A DNA stretch of 64,000 nt from RGIG5299 sp045588575 (GTDB taxonomy: Bacteria > Bacillota > Clostridia > Oscillospirales > RGIG5299): NCBI GenBank assembly GCA_045588575.1, contig JAZNEJ010000018.1:1-64000 (forward strand), written 5' to 3'. This document shows, piece by piece, positions 1 through 7,423 of the stretch. A model generated the notes under the pieces. It ran no database searches. It saw nothing but the letters and a program-made list of their open reading frames with translations, and was not told the DNA's origin. The translations under genes and the position numbers were made by a program. Position 1 is the stretch's first letter; every line of letters begins with the position of its first letter.

Positions 1-58
1 ATTTTGTCAATACTTTTTTAAGATATAATTCTAAAAAAAACTAAAAAGGACAAAAAAT

Positions 59-307
59 ATGAAGATTAGAAAGAAAGAATATGGCGATGCAAATATCGTT
101 GGAAAAAACATTGAGTATTTAAGAAAAAAACAAGGAATAAAACAAAAGGATTTTATTGCAAAAATGCAAGTAATGGGTTGCGATATTAACGCTACAAGCT
201 ATTCGAAGCTTGAGGGACAGGTGAGAAGCGCAACAGATAAAGAAATTTATACTATAGCAAAAATTCTTAATATAAAAATGGAACAACTTTTTGAAGAATC
301 GGTTTAA
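59..307 (+). CDS. Small XRE-family helix-turn-helix regulator
   Basis: An 82-residue protein that is little more than one helix-turn-helix domain of the XRE/Cro family, about residues 14-76. The LRKKQGIKQKDFIAKM segment forms the first helices, SYSKLEGQ looks like the recognition-helix region, and the domain ends KILNIKMEQLF. No sensor, oligomerisation or membrane segment is present, so it presumably acts as a small DNA-binding dimer. Its operator and targets cannot be seen. AAGGAC lies 7 bases before the ATG, and a -10 like TATAAT is at 24-29 without a well-spaced -35. It stands alone at the window edge beside a hairpin-rich stretch. A mobile-element origin is possible, but no integrase or phage gene is visible. 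Confidence 0.8.
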   Translation: MKIRKKEYGDANIVGKNIEYLRKKQGIKQKDFIAKMQVMGCDINATSYSKLEGQVRSATDKEIYTIAKILNIKMEQLFEESV

Positions 308-342
308 AAATAAGCAAAATTTAACGAGAAAAAAATTTTCGC

Positions 343-443
343 GGAAGCAAAGCTTCCTTGGGTGAATTTCGCAACAGTTCACCGAACTGTTGCTCTGTCG
401 CACCTTGCTTTGCAAGCTGCTCCAATTCACAGTTCGAATCCCC
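343..443. other. Cluster of three hairpins followed by a T-arm-like string
   Basis: This non-coding stretch between the XRE gene and tRNA-Gln holds three perfect inverted repeats: GGAAGC/GCTTCC at 343-357, GCAACAGTTC/GAACTGTTGC at 371-393 and CTTGC/GCAAG at 404-416. Just after them comes AGTTCGAATCCCC (431-443), which resembles the T-loop and 3' part of a tRNA. I could not build acceptor or anticodon arms around it. It may be a dispersed repeat or the remnant of an integration event near a tRNA gene; the function is unknown. Confidence 0.45.
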
Positions 444-465
444 ACATTACACCGCTAAACTAAAC

Positions 466-496
466 AAAAAGCCACACCAAAAAGGTGTGGCTTTTT
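466..496. terminator. Bidirectional rho-independent terminator
   Basis: An 8-bp stem GCCACACC/GGTGTGGC around an A-rich loop is flanked by A5 on one side and T5 on the other, so it can work in both directions. On the minus strand it lies directly after the 3' end of tRNA-Gln. Confidence 0.85.
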
Positions 497-499
497 GTT

Positions 500-573
500 T
501 GGCAGCGGGAGAAGGATTCGAACCCTCACAAACAGAGTCAGAGTCTGTCGTGCTACCCTTACACAATCCCGCT
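500..573 (-). tRNA. trnQ: tRNA-Gln (anticodon CTG)
   Basis: Read on the minus strand, the gene has a 7-bp acceptor stem AGCGGGA/TCCCGCT, a D arm, an anticodon arm ACAGA-CTCTGAC-TCTGT that places CTG at positions 34-36, and a T arm with GGTTCGAATCC. Discriminator G is followed by an encoded CCA at 500-502. CTG reads glutamine codon CAG. There is no obvious promoter of its own; it may be co-transcribed with rpmB upstream. Confidence 0.93.
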
Positions 574-577
574 ATAC

Positions 578-602
578 AAATAAGCAGCATTGCTGCTTAT
601 TT
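578..602 (-). terminator. Palindromic hairpin between rpmB and tRNA-Gln
   Basis: An 11-bp perfect stem AAATAAGCAGC/GCTGCTTATTT with a 3-nt loop lies just after rpmB. The T-run that follows on the minus strand is short, so it could be a weak terminator or an RNA-processing hairpin between rpmB and the tRNA. Confidence 0.5.
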
Positions 603-608
603 TAAAAA

Positions 609-794
609 TTATGCTCTTTCGATTTTGCCTGAACGGAGGCATCTGGTGCAAGCGTAAACGTGAGTGGGCTCACCGTTTATGATAGCCTTAACTCTTCTTA
701 CGTTGGGTTTCCAGGTTCTGTTGGCACGTCTGTGTGAGTGAGACACTTTAATGCCGTAAACAAGACTTTTTTCACAAAATTCGCACTTTGCCAT
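609..794 (-). CDS. rpmB: Large ribosomal subunit protein bL28
   Basis: A 61-residue basic protein of the 50S subunit beginning MAKCEFCEKSLVYG. Two CxxC pairs (C4/C7 and C49/C52) mark the zinc-binding form of bL28; many bacteria also keep a zinc-free form, which is not seen here. The ATG at 794 is chosen over an in-frame ATG 30 bases upstream, because AGGGAAG lies a few bases before it and bL28 proteins begin at this methionine. It has its own promoter at 841-869 and is followed on the same strand by a hairpin and tRNA-Gln. Confidence 0.97.
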   Translation of the reverse strand: MAKCEFCEKSLVYGIKVSHSHRRANRTWKPNVRRVKAIINGEPTHVYACTRCLRSGKIERA

Positions 795-840
795 TATATT
801 TCTTCCCTTTCGGTTATTGTTCACGATTTAACGCTGTAAT

Positions 841-869
841 ATTGTATCACAGACTGAAGAAAAAAGCAA
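841..869 (-). promoter_or_regulatory. Sigma-A type promoter of rpmB
   Basis: On the minus strand TTGCTT and TACAAT are separated by exactly 17 bases, and TG lies one base before the -10 (extended -10). It lies about 47 bases upstream of the rpmB ATG. Confidence 0.7.
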
Positions 870-885
870 GCATTTTTTTACTTTT

Positions 886-2190
886 TTAATCATTATTTTT
901 TTTGTTTTCGTCAATATTTGCATTATCAAGATTTTTTGTGCTCTCAATAATCCTGTTTTTAAGTTTTTGACCGAAATGATATTTGGAATTTTCGTTTTTA
1001 TTATATCTTTTTGCGTTTGCGGTAAGATATTCCGATGTGTCGGTGGGAAGTCCGTTTTTCTCAAGACGTGCATTTATAACGGTCTTGAAAATTGCATAGA
1101 AAACCGCAAAGAAGGGAATTCCCAAAATCATTCCGGGAATGCCGAAAATTCCGCCGAATACCAAAATGGCGAAAACCGTCCAGAAGGAGGAAAGACCAAC
1201 CGAGTCGCCAACGATAAAAGGGCCGATAATATTTCCCTCAACCTGCTGAAGCGCAATAATAAAGATGACAAACCAAAACGCTTCCATGGGGTCGTGTATA
1301 AATATAATTATAGCCGAGGGTATAGTTCCTATAAAGGGGCCAAAGAAAGGAATAATATTAGTAATTCCTATAATAACGCTTATAAGAATGGGGAAGGGCC
1401 AGCCGAAAATCGTCATAAATATAAAGCAGATAAGACCGACAACGAGGGAATCCAAAAGCTTACCGGATATATATTTAGTCATCGAGTTTGCCGAATAGCT
1501 GAACCAATAAATCAAGCTCGTTGTTGTTTTGGGTTTGAAAAGCGCATAAATAAGCTTTTTAAATCTTGCTTTAAAACGGTCTTTATCAAGGAGAATATAG
1601 GTTGAAATGAATATACCCATAATAAAATTGATAACGCCGCTCGCAAGCCCTTTGCCAAACTCAAAGAGAGATTGAAGATTTTTAATGTTTGTAAGTGTGT
1701 CGGTGAGGAATTTGTTAACCGCTTCTTGAATTTGAGGAAGGAATTCAAGAATGAATTGTGTAAATTCGTTTTCACGGTCTAAAACGGAATTAACCCATTC
1801 GGTAACGGTTTGAGCGTAACTGCCTAAATTTTCAACGAGAGTGCCTATGGATGCTGCAACCTCGGGTATTATTATTGCAAGAGTTAAAATTGAAATGAAA
1901 ATTGCAAGAATATAGGTGATTATTAACGAAAGAATTCTCCAAAGCCTGTTTTTCGGCTTTTTTGTTTTAATTCTGCCAAAAACCCTATGCTCTAAAATGT
2001 TCATAACCGGATTGAAAATAAAAGCAATTGAAAAACCGATTATAAAAGGTGAGAGAATATCGAGAATTTTCAAACATATATTCCAAAGCTCTGCAAAATT
2101 AAAAACCGCAAGTGCAATGAAAAGACAAATGCAAACAGAGGCAATTCCGTAAACGTAATACGGTATAATATTTTTATTCGGTAATTTCAC
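886..2190 (-). CDS. AI-2E family transporter (membrane permease)
   Basis: A 434-residue polytopic membrane protein of the AI-2E transporter / TqsA-like family. The family arrangement is clear: two N-terminal membrane helices, a soluble amphipathic middle region (about residues 95-200), then several C-terminal helices. Motifs include FGWPFPILISVIIGITNIIP and GPFIVGDSVGLSS. Relatives have been linked to quorum-signal export or Na+/H+ exchange, so the substrate cannot be named. The C-terminus carries a hydrophilic, Asn/Lys-rich tail of about 50 residues beyond the family core. Translation starts at GTG 2190, six bases after GAGGTG. It is the last gene of the long minus-strand run, 13 bases after the unknown 101-residue gene, and I see no strong terminator after it. 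Confidence 0.88.
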   Translation of the reverse strand: MKLPNKNIIPYYVYGIASVCICLFIALAVFNFAELWNICLKILDILSPFIIGFSIAFIFNPVMNILEHRVFGRIKTKKPKNRLWRILSLIITYILAIFISILTLAIIIPEVAASIGTLVENLGSYAQTVTEWVNSVLDRENEFTQFILEFLPQIQEAVNKFLTDTLTNIKNLQSLFEFGKGLASGVINFIMGIFISTYILLDKDRFKARFKKLIYALFKPKTTTSLIYWFSYSANSMTKYISGKLLDSLVVGLICFIFMTIFGWPFPILISVIIGITNIIPFFGPFIGTIPSAIIIFIHDPMEAFWFVIFIIALQQVEGNIIGPFIVGDSVGLSSFWTVFAILVFGGIFGIPGMILGIPFFAVFYAIFKTVINARLEKNGLPTDTSEYLTANAKRYNKNENSKYHFGQKLKNRIIESTKNLDNANIDENKKNND

Positions 2191-2203
2191 TTTTCACACC
2201 TCT

Positions 2204-2509
2204 TCACTTTCTGTAATATGAATAATAAGCAACAATAGTATTACCGTCATCTAACTCAAAGGCGGCGCCGTTTAGACTCATAAGCTCCCAAACGCGTGCC
2301 TCAGAAAGCTTTTTTCTATAAAGGTCTTTACCTTCACAGTGGACGATGACCTCGTTATTTATTATACTTATATAACCGTTTCTGCCAACAACGGTTTCGG
2401 AGTAGTCGGCAGGATTACGCAATACGGCATATTCAATATGTCTGCCGTGAATGGCTTTTGCCGTATTTTTAGAAATATTGCTGTCTTGCTTTTTCTTTGA
2501 AAAAAACAT
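2204..2509 (-). CDS. Uncharacterised 101-residue protein
   Basis: I do not recognise this family. The protein starts with a lysine-rich stretch (MFFSKKKQDSN). It then has a compact region rich in beta strand-like segments: YAVLRNPADYSETVVGRNG, a predicted central strand YISIINNEVIVHCEG, and a C-terminal AFELDDGNTIVAYYSYYRK. There is no signal peptide, membrane segment or cysteine motif. GGAG stands 6 bases before the ATG. It lies 34 bases after purL and 13 bases before the AI-2E-type permease gene, so it is probably co-transcribed with both. The size and fold pattern suggest a small PH- or SH3-like barrel, but that is only a guess. Confidence 0.75.
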   Translation of the reverse strand: MFFSKKKQDSNISKNTAKAIHGRHIEYAVLRNPADYSETVVGRNGYISIINNEVIVHCEGKDLYRKKLSEARVWELMSLNGAAFELDDGNTIVAYYSYYRK

Positions 2510-2543
2510 ATAAATCTCCGTTATCCTGACGGGAATGTTTTAA

Positions 2544-5500
2544 TTATTTAAAGTATTCAACGCCGGCCTCAAAAATATGCATATCATATTCGCCGGGAAC
2601 GTTTTTGAATATATTTTCGCCGCTTCTTTCAACGTGGCCCATCTTACCGAAAACTCTTCCGTCGGGGCTTATAATACCTTCAATAGCCATAAGAGAGGCA
2701 TTGGGATTATAAGGAGCTTTAAGAGTGGGATTTCCGTTAATGTCAACATACTGCGTAGCAACCTGACCGTTATCGGAAAGCTGAATAAGAGATTTGGTAT
2801 CGGCAATAAATCTGCCTTCGCCGTGAGAAATTGCAACGTTGTAAATATCGCCTACCTTAACCTTGGAAAGCCAGGGAGAAGAGTTGGAAGCAACTCTGGT
2901 GCGAACAATCATCGACTGGTGTCTGCCAATGGTGTTAAAGGTAAGAGTGGGTGATTCTTCGGTCATATCCTTAATTTCGCCATAGGGGAGAAGTCCGAGC
3001 TTAATAAGAGCTTGGAAACCGTTACAAATACCCAAAATAAGACCGTTTCTGTTATTTAAGAATTCGTGTATATCGTCTTTAAGCTGTTCATTTCTGAAGA
3101 ATGATGCAATGAACTTGCCGGAGCCTTCGGGCTCGTCGCCGCCGGAGAAGCCGCCGGGGAACATAATAATTTGAGAAGAGCGAATGGCTTCCGACATTTT
3201 CTTAATGGAATCCTTAAGTAAATCTTCGGTTATATTTCCAACCAAAACGGTTTCGCACTCGGCGCCTGCCATAGTAAATCTCTTAGCGGAGTCAAATTCG
3301 CAGTTTGTGCCGGGGAATACGGGAATTACAACTTTGGGCTTGTTGTTAAGAGCAATGTGTGCAAAATCGGGTGCTTTGTAGCAAGAAATCGTGGGCACGG
3401 TTTCATCTGAGGAGCCTTTCATTGTGGGGAAAACGCTTTCCAAGGGAGATGCCCAAGCTTCAATAGCCTCGTCAACGGAAATAGAGCCGTTTTTAGAAAC
3501 GATTTCAGCTTTTTCAGAAGTTAAACCAATTAAAACACCGTTGAAATCTGCATCGGTTTCAATAATGAAGCTTCCGAACATATCGGCATCACAAACAGAA
3601 ATATCAAAGTTATCGTCGAAGATAAAGCCGATTTTATTACCGAAGCACATTTTGGGAAGTGCGGCGGCAATGCCCTTGTAGCCGAGAGCAAAGGATGAGA
3701 ATACGGTAGATTCTTTAGCGGCATTTTCAAGGGTTTTGCAAATCTTTTTAAAGCTTTCGGGGTTAACGGTGCCGTCTGCATTCTTTTCGGGAGTAATAAG
3801 GTAAACCTTGCTGTTTGCTTTTTTGAATTCGTTTGAAATAATATTATTTGAATTCATTACGGAAACCGCAAATGAAACCAAGGTAGGCGGAACGTCTATG
3901 CTTTCAAAGGTACCCGACATAGAGTCCTTACCGCCGATAGCCGCAAGACCTAAATCAAGCTGTGCCTGAAGTGCACCGAGAAGAGCCGAGAAGGGAAGTC
4001 CCCAACGAGCCGCGTCGTTTTTGGTGCGGGGGAAATATTCCTGAAGAGTAAGCCACATTTCAGATAAAGGAGCGCCTGCCGCGGCAAGACGTGCAACCGA
4101 TTCCAAAATAGCGTAATAAGCGCCTAAATAGGGGTTTTTAGAAGAAAGAATGGGGTTAAATCCGTAAGCCATTAAGCTTGCAGTGGTAGTTTTCTTGTTT
4201 AAAACGGGAATATGAGCAGCCATAAGCTGAGCGGGTGTTAACTGATATTTTCCACCGAAGGGCATTAAAACGGTAGCGCCGCCGATAGTAGAGTCAAATC
4301 TCTCGGAAAGACCTTTTTTCGAGCAAACGTTTAAGTCGGAAAGAACCGCTTTCCAAGATGCAGCATCACCCTTGAATTCCTTGGAATCAAAGCTGTATTC
4401 ATATTCGGGAACAGAAACGTCGGTAACCTTAACGGCGCCGTTTGAATTAAGGAAATCACGGGAAATGTTAACGATGGTTTTTCCGTTCCAGCTCATTTCC
4501 AAGCGGTTTTTATCGGTAACGGTAGCAACAACGGTAGCCTCAAGGTTTTCGGCATAGGCAAGGTTTATAAATTTCTCAACGTTTTCCTTTTCAACAACAA
4601 CGGCCATTCTTTCCTGCGATTCGGAAATGGCAAGCTCGGTGCCGTCAAGACCTTCATATTTCTTGGGAACAGCGTCGAGATTTATTGTAAGACCGTCAGC
4701 AAGCTCGCCGATAGCAACGGAAACACCGCCTGCACCGAAGTCGTTACAACGCTTAATAAGACGAGTAACCTCGGAGTTTCTGAAAAGACGCTGAATTTTT
4801 CTTTCTGTGGGGGGATTACCCTTTTGAACCTCAGCACCGCAAGTGGTTATAGAGTCAAGAGTGTGCGATTTAGAAGAGCCGGTAGCGCCGCCGCATCCGT
4901 CTCTGCCGGTTCTGCCGCCGAGAATAATAACAACGTCGCCGGGAGCGGGAACTTCTCTAACAACGTTTTCCTGAGGAGCCGCACCCATAACAGCACCGAT
5001 TTCCATTCTCTTTGCGGTGTAACCGTCATGATAAATTTCATCAACCAAGCCGGTAGCAAGACCAATTTGGTTGCCGTAAGAGCTGTAACCCGCAGCAGCG
5101 GTATTAACGAGCTTTTTCTGAGGAAGCTTACCCTTCATTGTTTCGCTAACGCTTTTTCTCGGGTCGGAAGCTCCGGTAACACGCATTGCCTGATAAACGT
5201 AGGCTCTGCCTGAAAGCGGGTCTCTTATTGCGCCGCCAAGACAGGTTGCAGCGCCGCCGAAAGGCTCGATTTCGGTGGGATGGTTGTGAGTTTCGTTTTT
5301 AAACATAAGGAGCCAATCTTCCGAAACACCGTCTGCATCAACCTTAATTTTAACGGAGCAGGCGTTTATTTCTTCGGATTCGTCAATAGCGGGCAAAAGT
5401 CCCTTCTTTTTAAGAGCCTTAGCGCCTATTGTTGCAATGTCCATAAGACAAACGGGCTTTTTGGAAATTCTTTCGCCGTAAATTTCGTTACGGAGGTCAA

Positions 5501-6251
5501 GATACATTTCGTAAGAGCCGTTGATTTTCTTATCGGAAATTTTAACGTCTTTTATATTTGTAAGGAAGGTAGTATGACGGCAGTGGTCAGACCAGTAAGT
5601 GTCTATCATACGGATTTCGGTAATGGTGGGGTCGCGCTTTTCGGTATCTCTGAAATAAGCCTGACAAAAATCAAGGTCATCAAGGTCCATAGCAAGACCT
5701 TTTTCCTTTAAGAAAGCGGCTTTTTCATCGGCGTTAAAGGCTATAAAGCCGTTAATGGTTTCAACCTCGGTGGGAATATCGTAAACCTCTTTCAAGGTTT
5801 CGAATTCGGCAAGAGATGCTTCTCTTGCTTCAACGGGGTTGATAAGATAGTTTTTGATTTTTACCTTTTCGTCATCGGTAAGGTTGCCGTAAAGCATATA
5901 AATCTTTGCGGTTTTAACCTTTGAAACCGAGCCGGGCTCTAAAAGAGCAATACACTGCTCGCAAGAGTCGGCACGCTGGTCAAACTGGCCGGGTAAAAAC
6001 TCAATTGCAAAAAGTAAATCGCAATTTTCATCAAGCTCAAAGGTAACGTCGTCAACCGGAGGCTCCGAGAAAATAACGGGCAAAGCTCTTTCAAAAAGCT
6101 CTTTGGAAATTCCCTCAACGTCGTAACGGTTTAAAAGTCTTACCTTGTTAAGACCTTTGATTTGCAAATTTTCTTTCAAATCGCTTAAAATCGCGTTTGC
6201 TTCAACTGCAAAATCCTGCTTTTTTTCTGAATAGACTCTGAAGACACTCAC
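2544..6251 (-). CDS. purL: Phosphoribosylformylglycinamidine synthase, single-chain
   Basis: FGAM synthase converts FGAR, glutamine and ATP to FGAM, the fourth step of de novo purine synthesis, in the cytosol. At 1235 residues this is the fused clostridial long form: an N-terminal PurS-like segment, a linker, two AIRS-type catalytic halves (for example MFKNETHNHPTEIEPFGGAA and IGGKDSMSG), and a C-terminal class I glutamine amidotransferase. The amidotransferase triad is visible in LGICNGFQ (Cys) and SHGEGRF (His, Glu), with PGGFSGGDEPEGSG nearby. No separate purS or purQ is needed. The start is GTG at 6251, preceded by AAGGA. It lies 33 bases after the THUMP methyltransferase in the long operon, and no other purine gene is nearby. 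Confidence 0.97.
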   Translation of the reverse strand: MSVFRVYSEKKQDFAVEANAILSDLKENLQIKGLNKVRLLNRYDVEGISKELFERALPVIFSEPPVDDVTFELDENCDLLFAIEFLPGQFDQRADSCEQCIALLEPGSVSKVKTAKIYMLYGNLTDDEKVKIKNYLINPVEAREASLAEFETLKEVYDIPTEVETINGFIAFNADEKAAFLKEKGLAMDLDDLDFCQAYFRDTEKRDPTITEIRMIDTYWSDHCRHTTFLTNIKDVKISDKKINGSYEMYLDLRNEIYGERISKKPVCLMDIATIGAKALKKKGLLPAIDESEEINACSVKIKVDADGVSEDWLLMFKNETHNHPTEIEPFGGAATCLGGAIRDPLSGRAYVYQAMRVTGASDPRKSVSETMKGKLPQKKLVNTAAAGYSSYGNQIGLATGLVDEIYHDGYTAKRMEIGAVMGAAPQENVVREVPAPGDVVIILGGRTGRDGCGGATGSSKSHTLDSITTCGAEVQKGNPPTERKIQRLFRNSEVTRLIKRCNDFGAGGVSVAIGELADGLTINLDAVPKKYEGLDGTELAISESQERMAVVVEKENVEKFINLAYAENLEATVVATVTDKNRLEMSWNGKTIVNISRDFLNSNGAVKVTDVSVPEYEYSFDSKEFKGDAASWKAVLSDLNVCSKKGLSERFDSTIGGATVLMPFGGKYQLTPAQLMAAHIPVLNKKTTTASLMAYGFNPILSSKNPYLGAYYAILESVARLAAAGAPLSEMWLTLQEYFPRTKNDAARWGLPFSALLGALQAQLDLGLAAIGGKDSMSGTFESIDVPPTLVSFAVSVMNSNNIISNEFKKANSKVYLITPEKNADGTVNPESFKKICKTLENAAKESTVFSSFALGYKGIAAALPKMCFGNKIGFIFDDNFDISVCDADMFGSFIIETDADFNGVLIGLTSEKAEIVSKNGSISVDEAIEAWASPLESVFPTMKGSSDETVPTISCYKAPDFAHIALNNKPKVVIPVFPGTNCEFDSAKRFTMAGAECETVLVGNITEDLLKDSIKKMSEAIRSSQIIMFPGGFSGGDEPEGSGKFIASFFRNEQLKDDIHEFLNNRNGLILGICNGFQALIKLGLLPYGEIKDMTEESPTLTFNTIGRHQSMIVRTRVASNSSPWLSKVKVGDIYNVAISHGEGRFIADTKSLIQLSDNGQVATQYVDINGNPTLKAPYNPNASLMAIEGIISPDGRVFGKMGHVERSGENIFKNVPGEYDMHIFEAGVEYFK

Positions 6252-6284
6252 TTTTTATCGTTCCTTTCGATATTATGAAACATT

Positions 6285-7409
6285 TTATTTAATAGCATTT
6301 TTAAAATATTGGAAAAGATAGCATTTTATCATACCGTTATAAAGCTTACGGTTCTTATCTGCTTTTTTTCCAAACTGACTTTCAAAATCCTCGTGAGAAG
6401 TCAGAACGTAGGCACGTGTGCCCTTAAACTTATTATAAACCTTACCGAAAGCCTTATAAAGCTTAATTGCTTCCTCAAGCTCCATAAGACGCTCTCCGTA
6501 AGGAGGATTTGCCAAAATAACTCCGCCGTCAAATTTCGGGGTAATATCTCTGACGTCGCAAACAGAAAAATCAATATATTTTGAAACTCCCGCTCGCTTT
6601 GCGTTAACTGCGGCAATAGAAACCGCCTCTGAATCAATGTCGGAGCAAAAAATCTTACAATCGGAAGGCCTTATTTTTGAAATTGCGCGTTCGCGCTCGG
6701 CGGTCCAAACCGATTTATCGATTTCCGCCCAATTTTCAGCTGAAAAGCTTCTTTTTAAGTTTGGAGCGGTGTAGCTCGCGTAAAGAGCGGCTTCAATTCC
6801 GAGTGTTCCCGAACCGCAAAATGGGTCGAGCATCATTTCACCGTTTTTATAGCGGCTTAACGAAACTATTGCCGCCGCAAGCGTTTCACGTAACGGAGCG
6901 GCTTTGGAAGCGGCTCGGTATCCTCTTTTATGAAGACCTTCACCGGATGTGTCAAGCATAACGGTTACGAGGTTTTTGTGAATTGAAAACTGAATTTGTT
7001 TTTTAGCGCCGGTTTCTTCAAACCAATCGGTTTTGTAAATTTTTTTAAGCCTTTCAACCGTTGCTTTCTTTATAATAGCCTGACAGTCGGGCACGGAAAA
7101 GAGAGCAGAGTCGAGAGAATAGCCTTTAACGGGGAAAGCATCGAGCTTTCCAATATAATTTTCCCAAGGAAGCGCCTTAACTCCCTCAAAAAGCTCGTCA
7201 AAGGTGGTTGCGGTAAATTCACCCACAACAAGCAACACTCTTTCGCCGGAGCGCATTGCAATATTGGCGCGTGCCATCATATTAAAGTCGCCCTCAAAGG
7301 TAACCTTGCCGTCGAAGGCTTTTACATTTTCCGCCTCTAAAAAGCCAAGCTCTCTTGAAACAATGCCTTCAAGACCGAAAAGAGTAGGCACAATATAAGT
7401 GTGTTTCAT
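6285..7409 (-). CDS. THUMP-domain class I RNA methyltransferase (YpsC/RlmL type)
   Basis: A 374-residue SAM-dependent RNA N2-guanine methyltransferase. The N-terminal half is a THUMP-type RNA-binding region. The C-terminal half has the Rossmann motif DPFCGSGTLGIEAAL and the catalytic NPPYGERL motif typical of exocyclic-amine methylation of guanine. Relatives modify 23S rRNA (RlmL, G2445) or tRNA. It lacks the second RlmK-like methyltransferase domain found in the E. coli fusion, as is usual in Firmicutes. The start at 7409 is preferred because AAAGGA lies six bases before it. An in-frame ATG at 7424 overlaps the recG stop by one base and has poorer ribosome-site spacing. Confidence 0.9.
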   Translation of the reverse strand: MKHTYIVPTLFGLEGIVSRELGFLEAENVKAFDGKVTFEGDFNMMARANIAMRSGERVLLVVGEFTATTFDELFEGVKALPWENYIGKLDAFPVKGYSLDSALFSVPDCQAIIKKATVERLKKIYKTDWFEETGAKKQIQFSIHKNLVTVMLDTSGEGLHKRGYRAASKAAPLRETLAAAIVSLSRYKNGEMMLDPFCGSGTLGIEAALYASYTAPNLKRSFSAENWAEIDKSVWTAERERAISKIRPSDCKIFCSDIDSEAVSIAAVNAKRAGVSKYIDFSVCDVRDITPKFDGGVILANPPYGERLMELEEAIKLYKAFGKVYNKFKGTRAYVLTSHEDFESQFGKKADKNRKLYNGMIKCYLFQYFKNAIK

Positions 7410-7423
7410 TTTTAGTCCTTTCA

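Noticed and set aside
59..460. A prophage or integrated element remnant at the window start.
   Set aside because: Only a small XRE gene and hairpins are seen; there is no integrase, repeat pair or structural phage gene to support it.
967..1605. Long open frame on the plus strand antisense to the AI-2E-type gene.
   Set aside because: It has no good ribosome site or recognisable protein, and the minus-strand family gene explains the region fully. Similar long antisense frames across purL, rnfE and hydB are rejected for the same reason.
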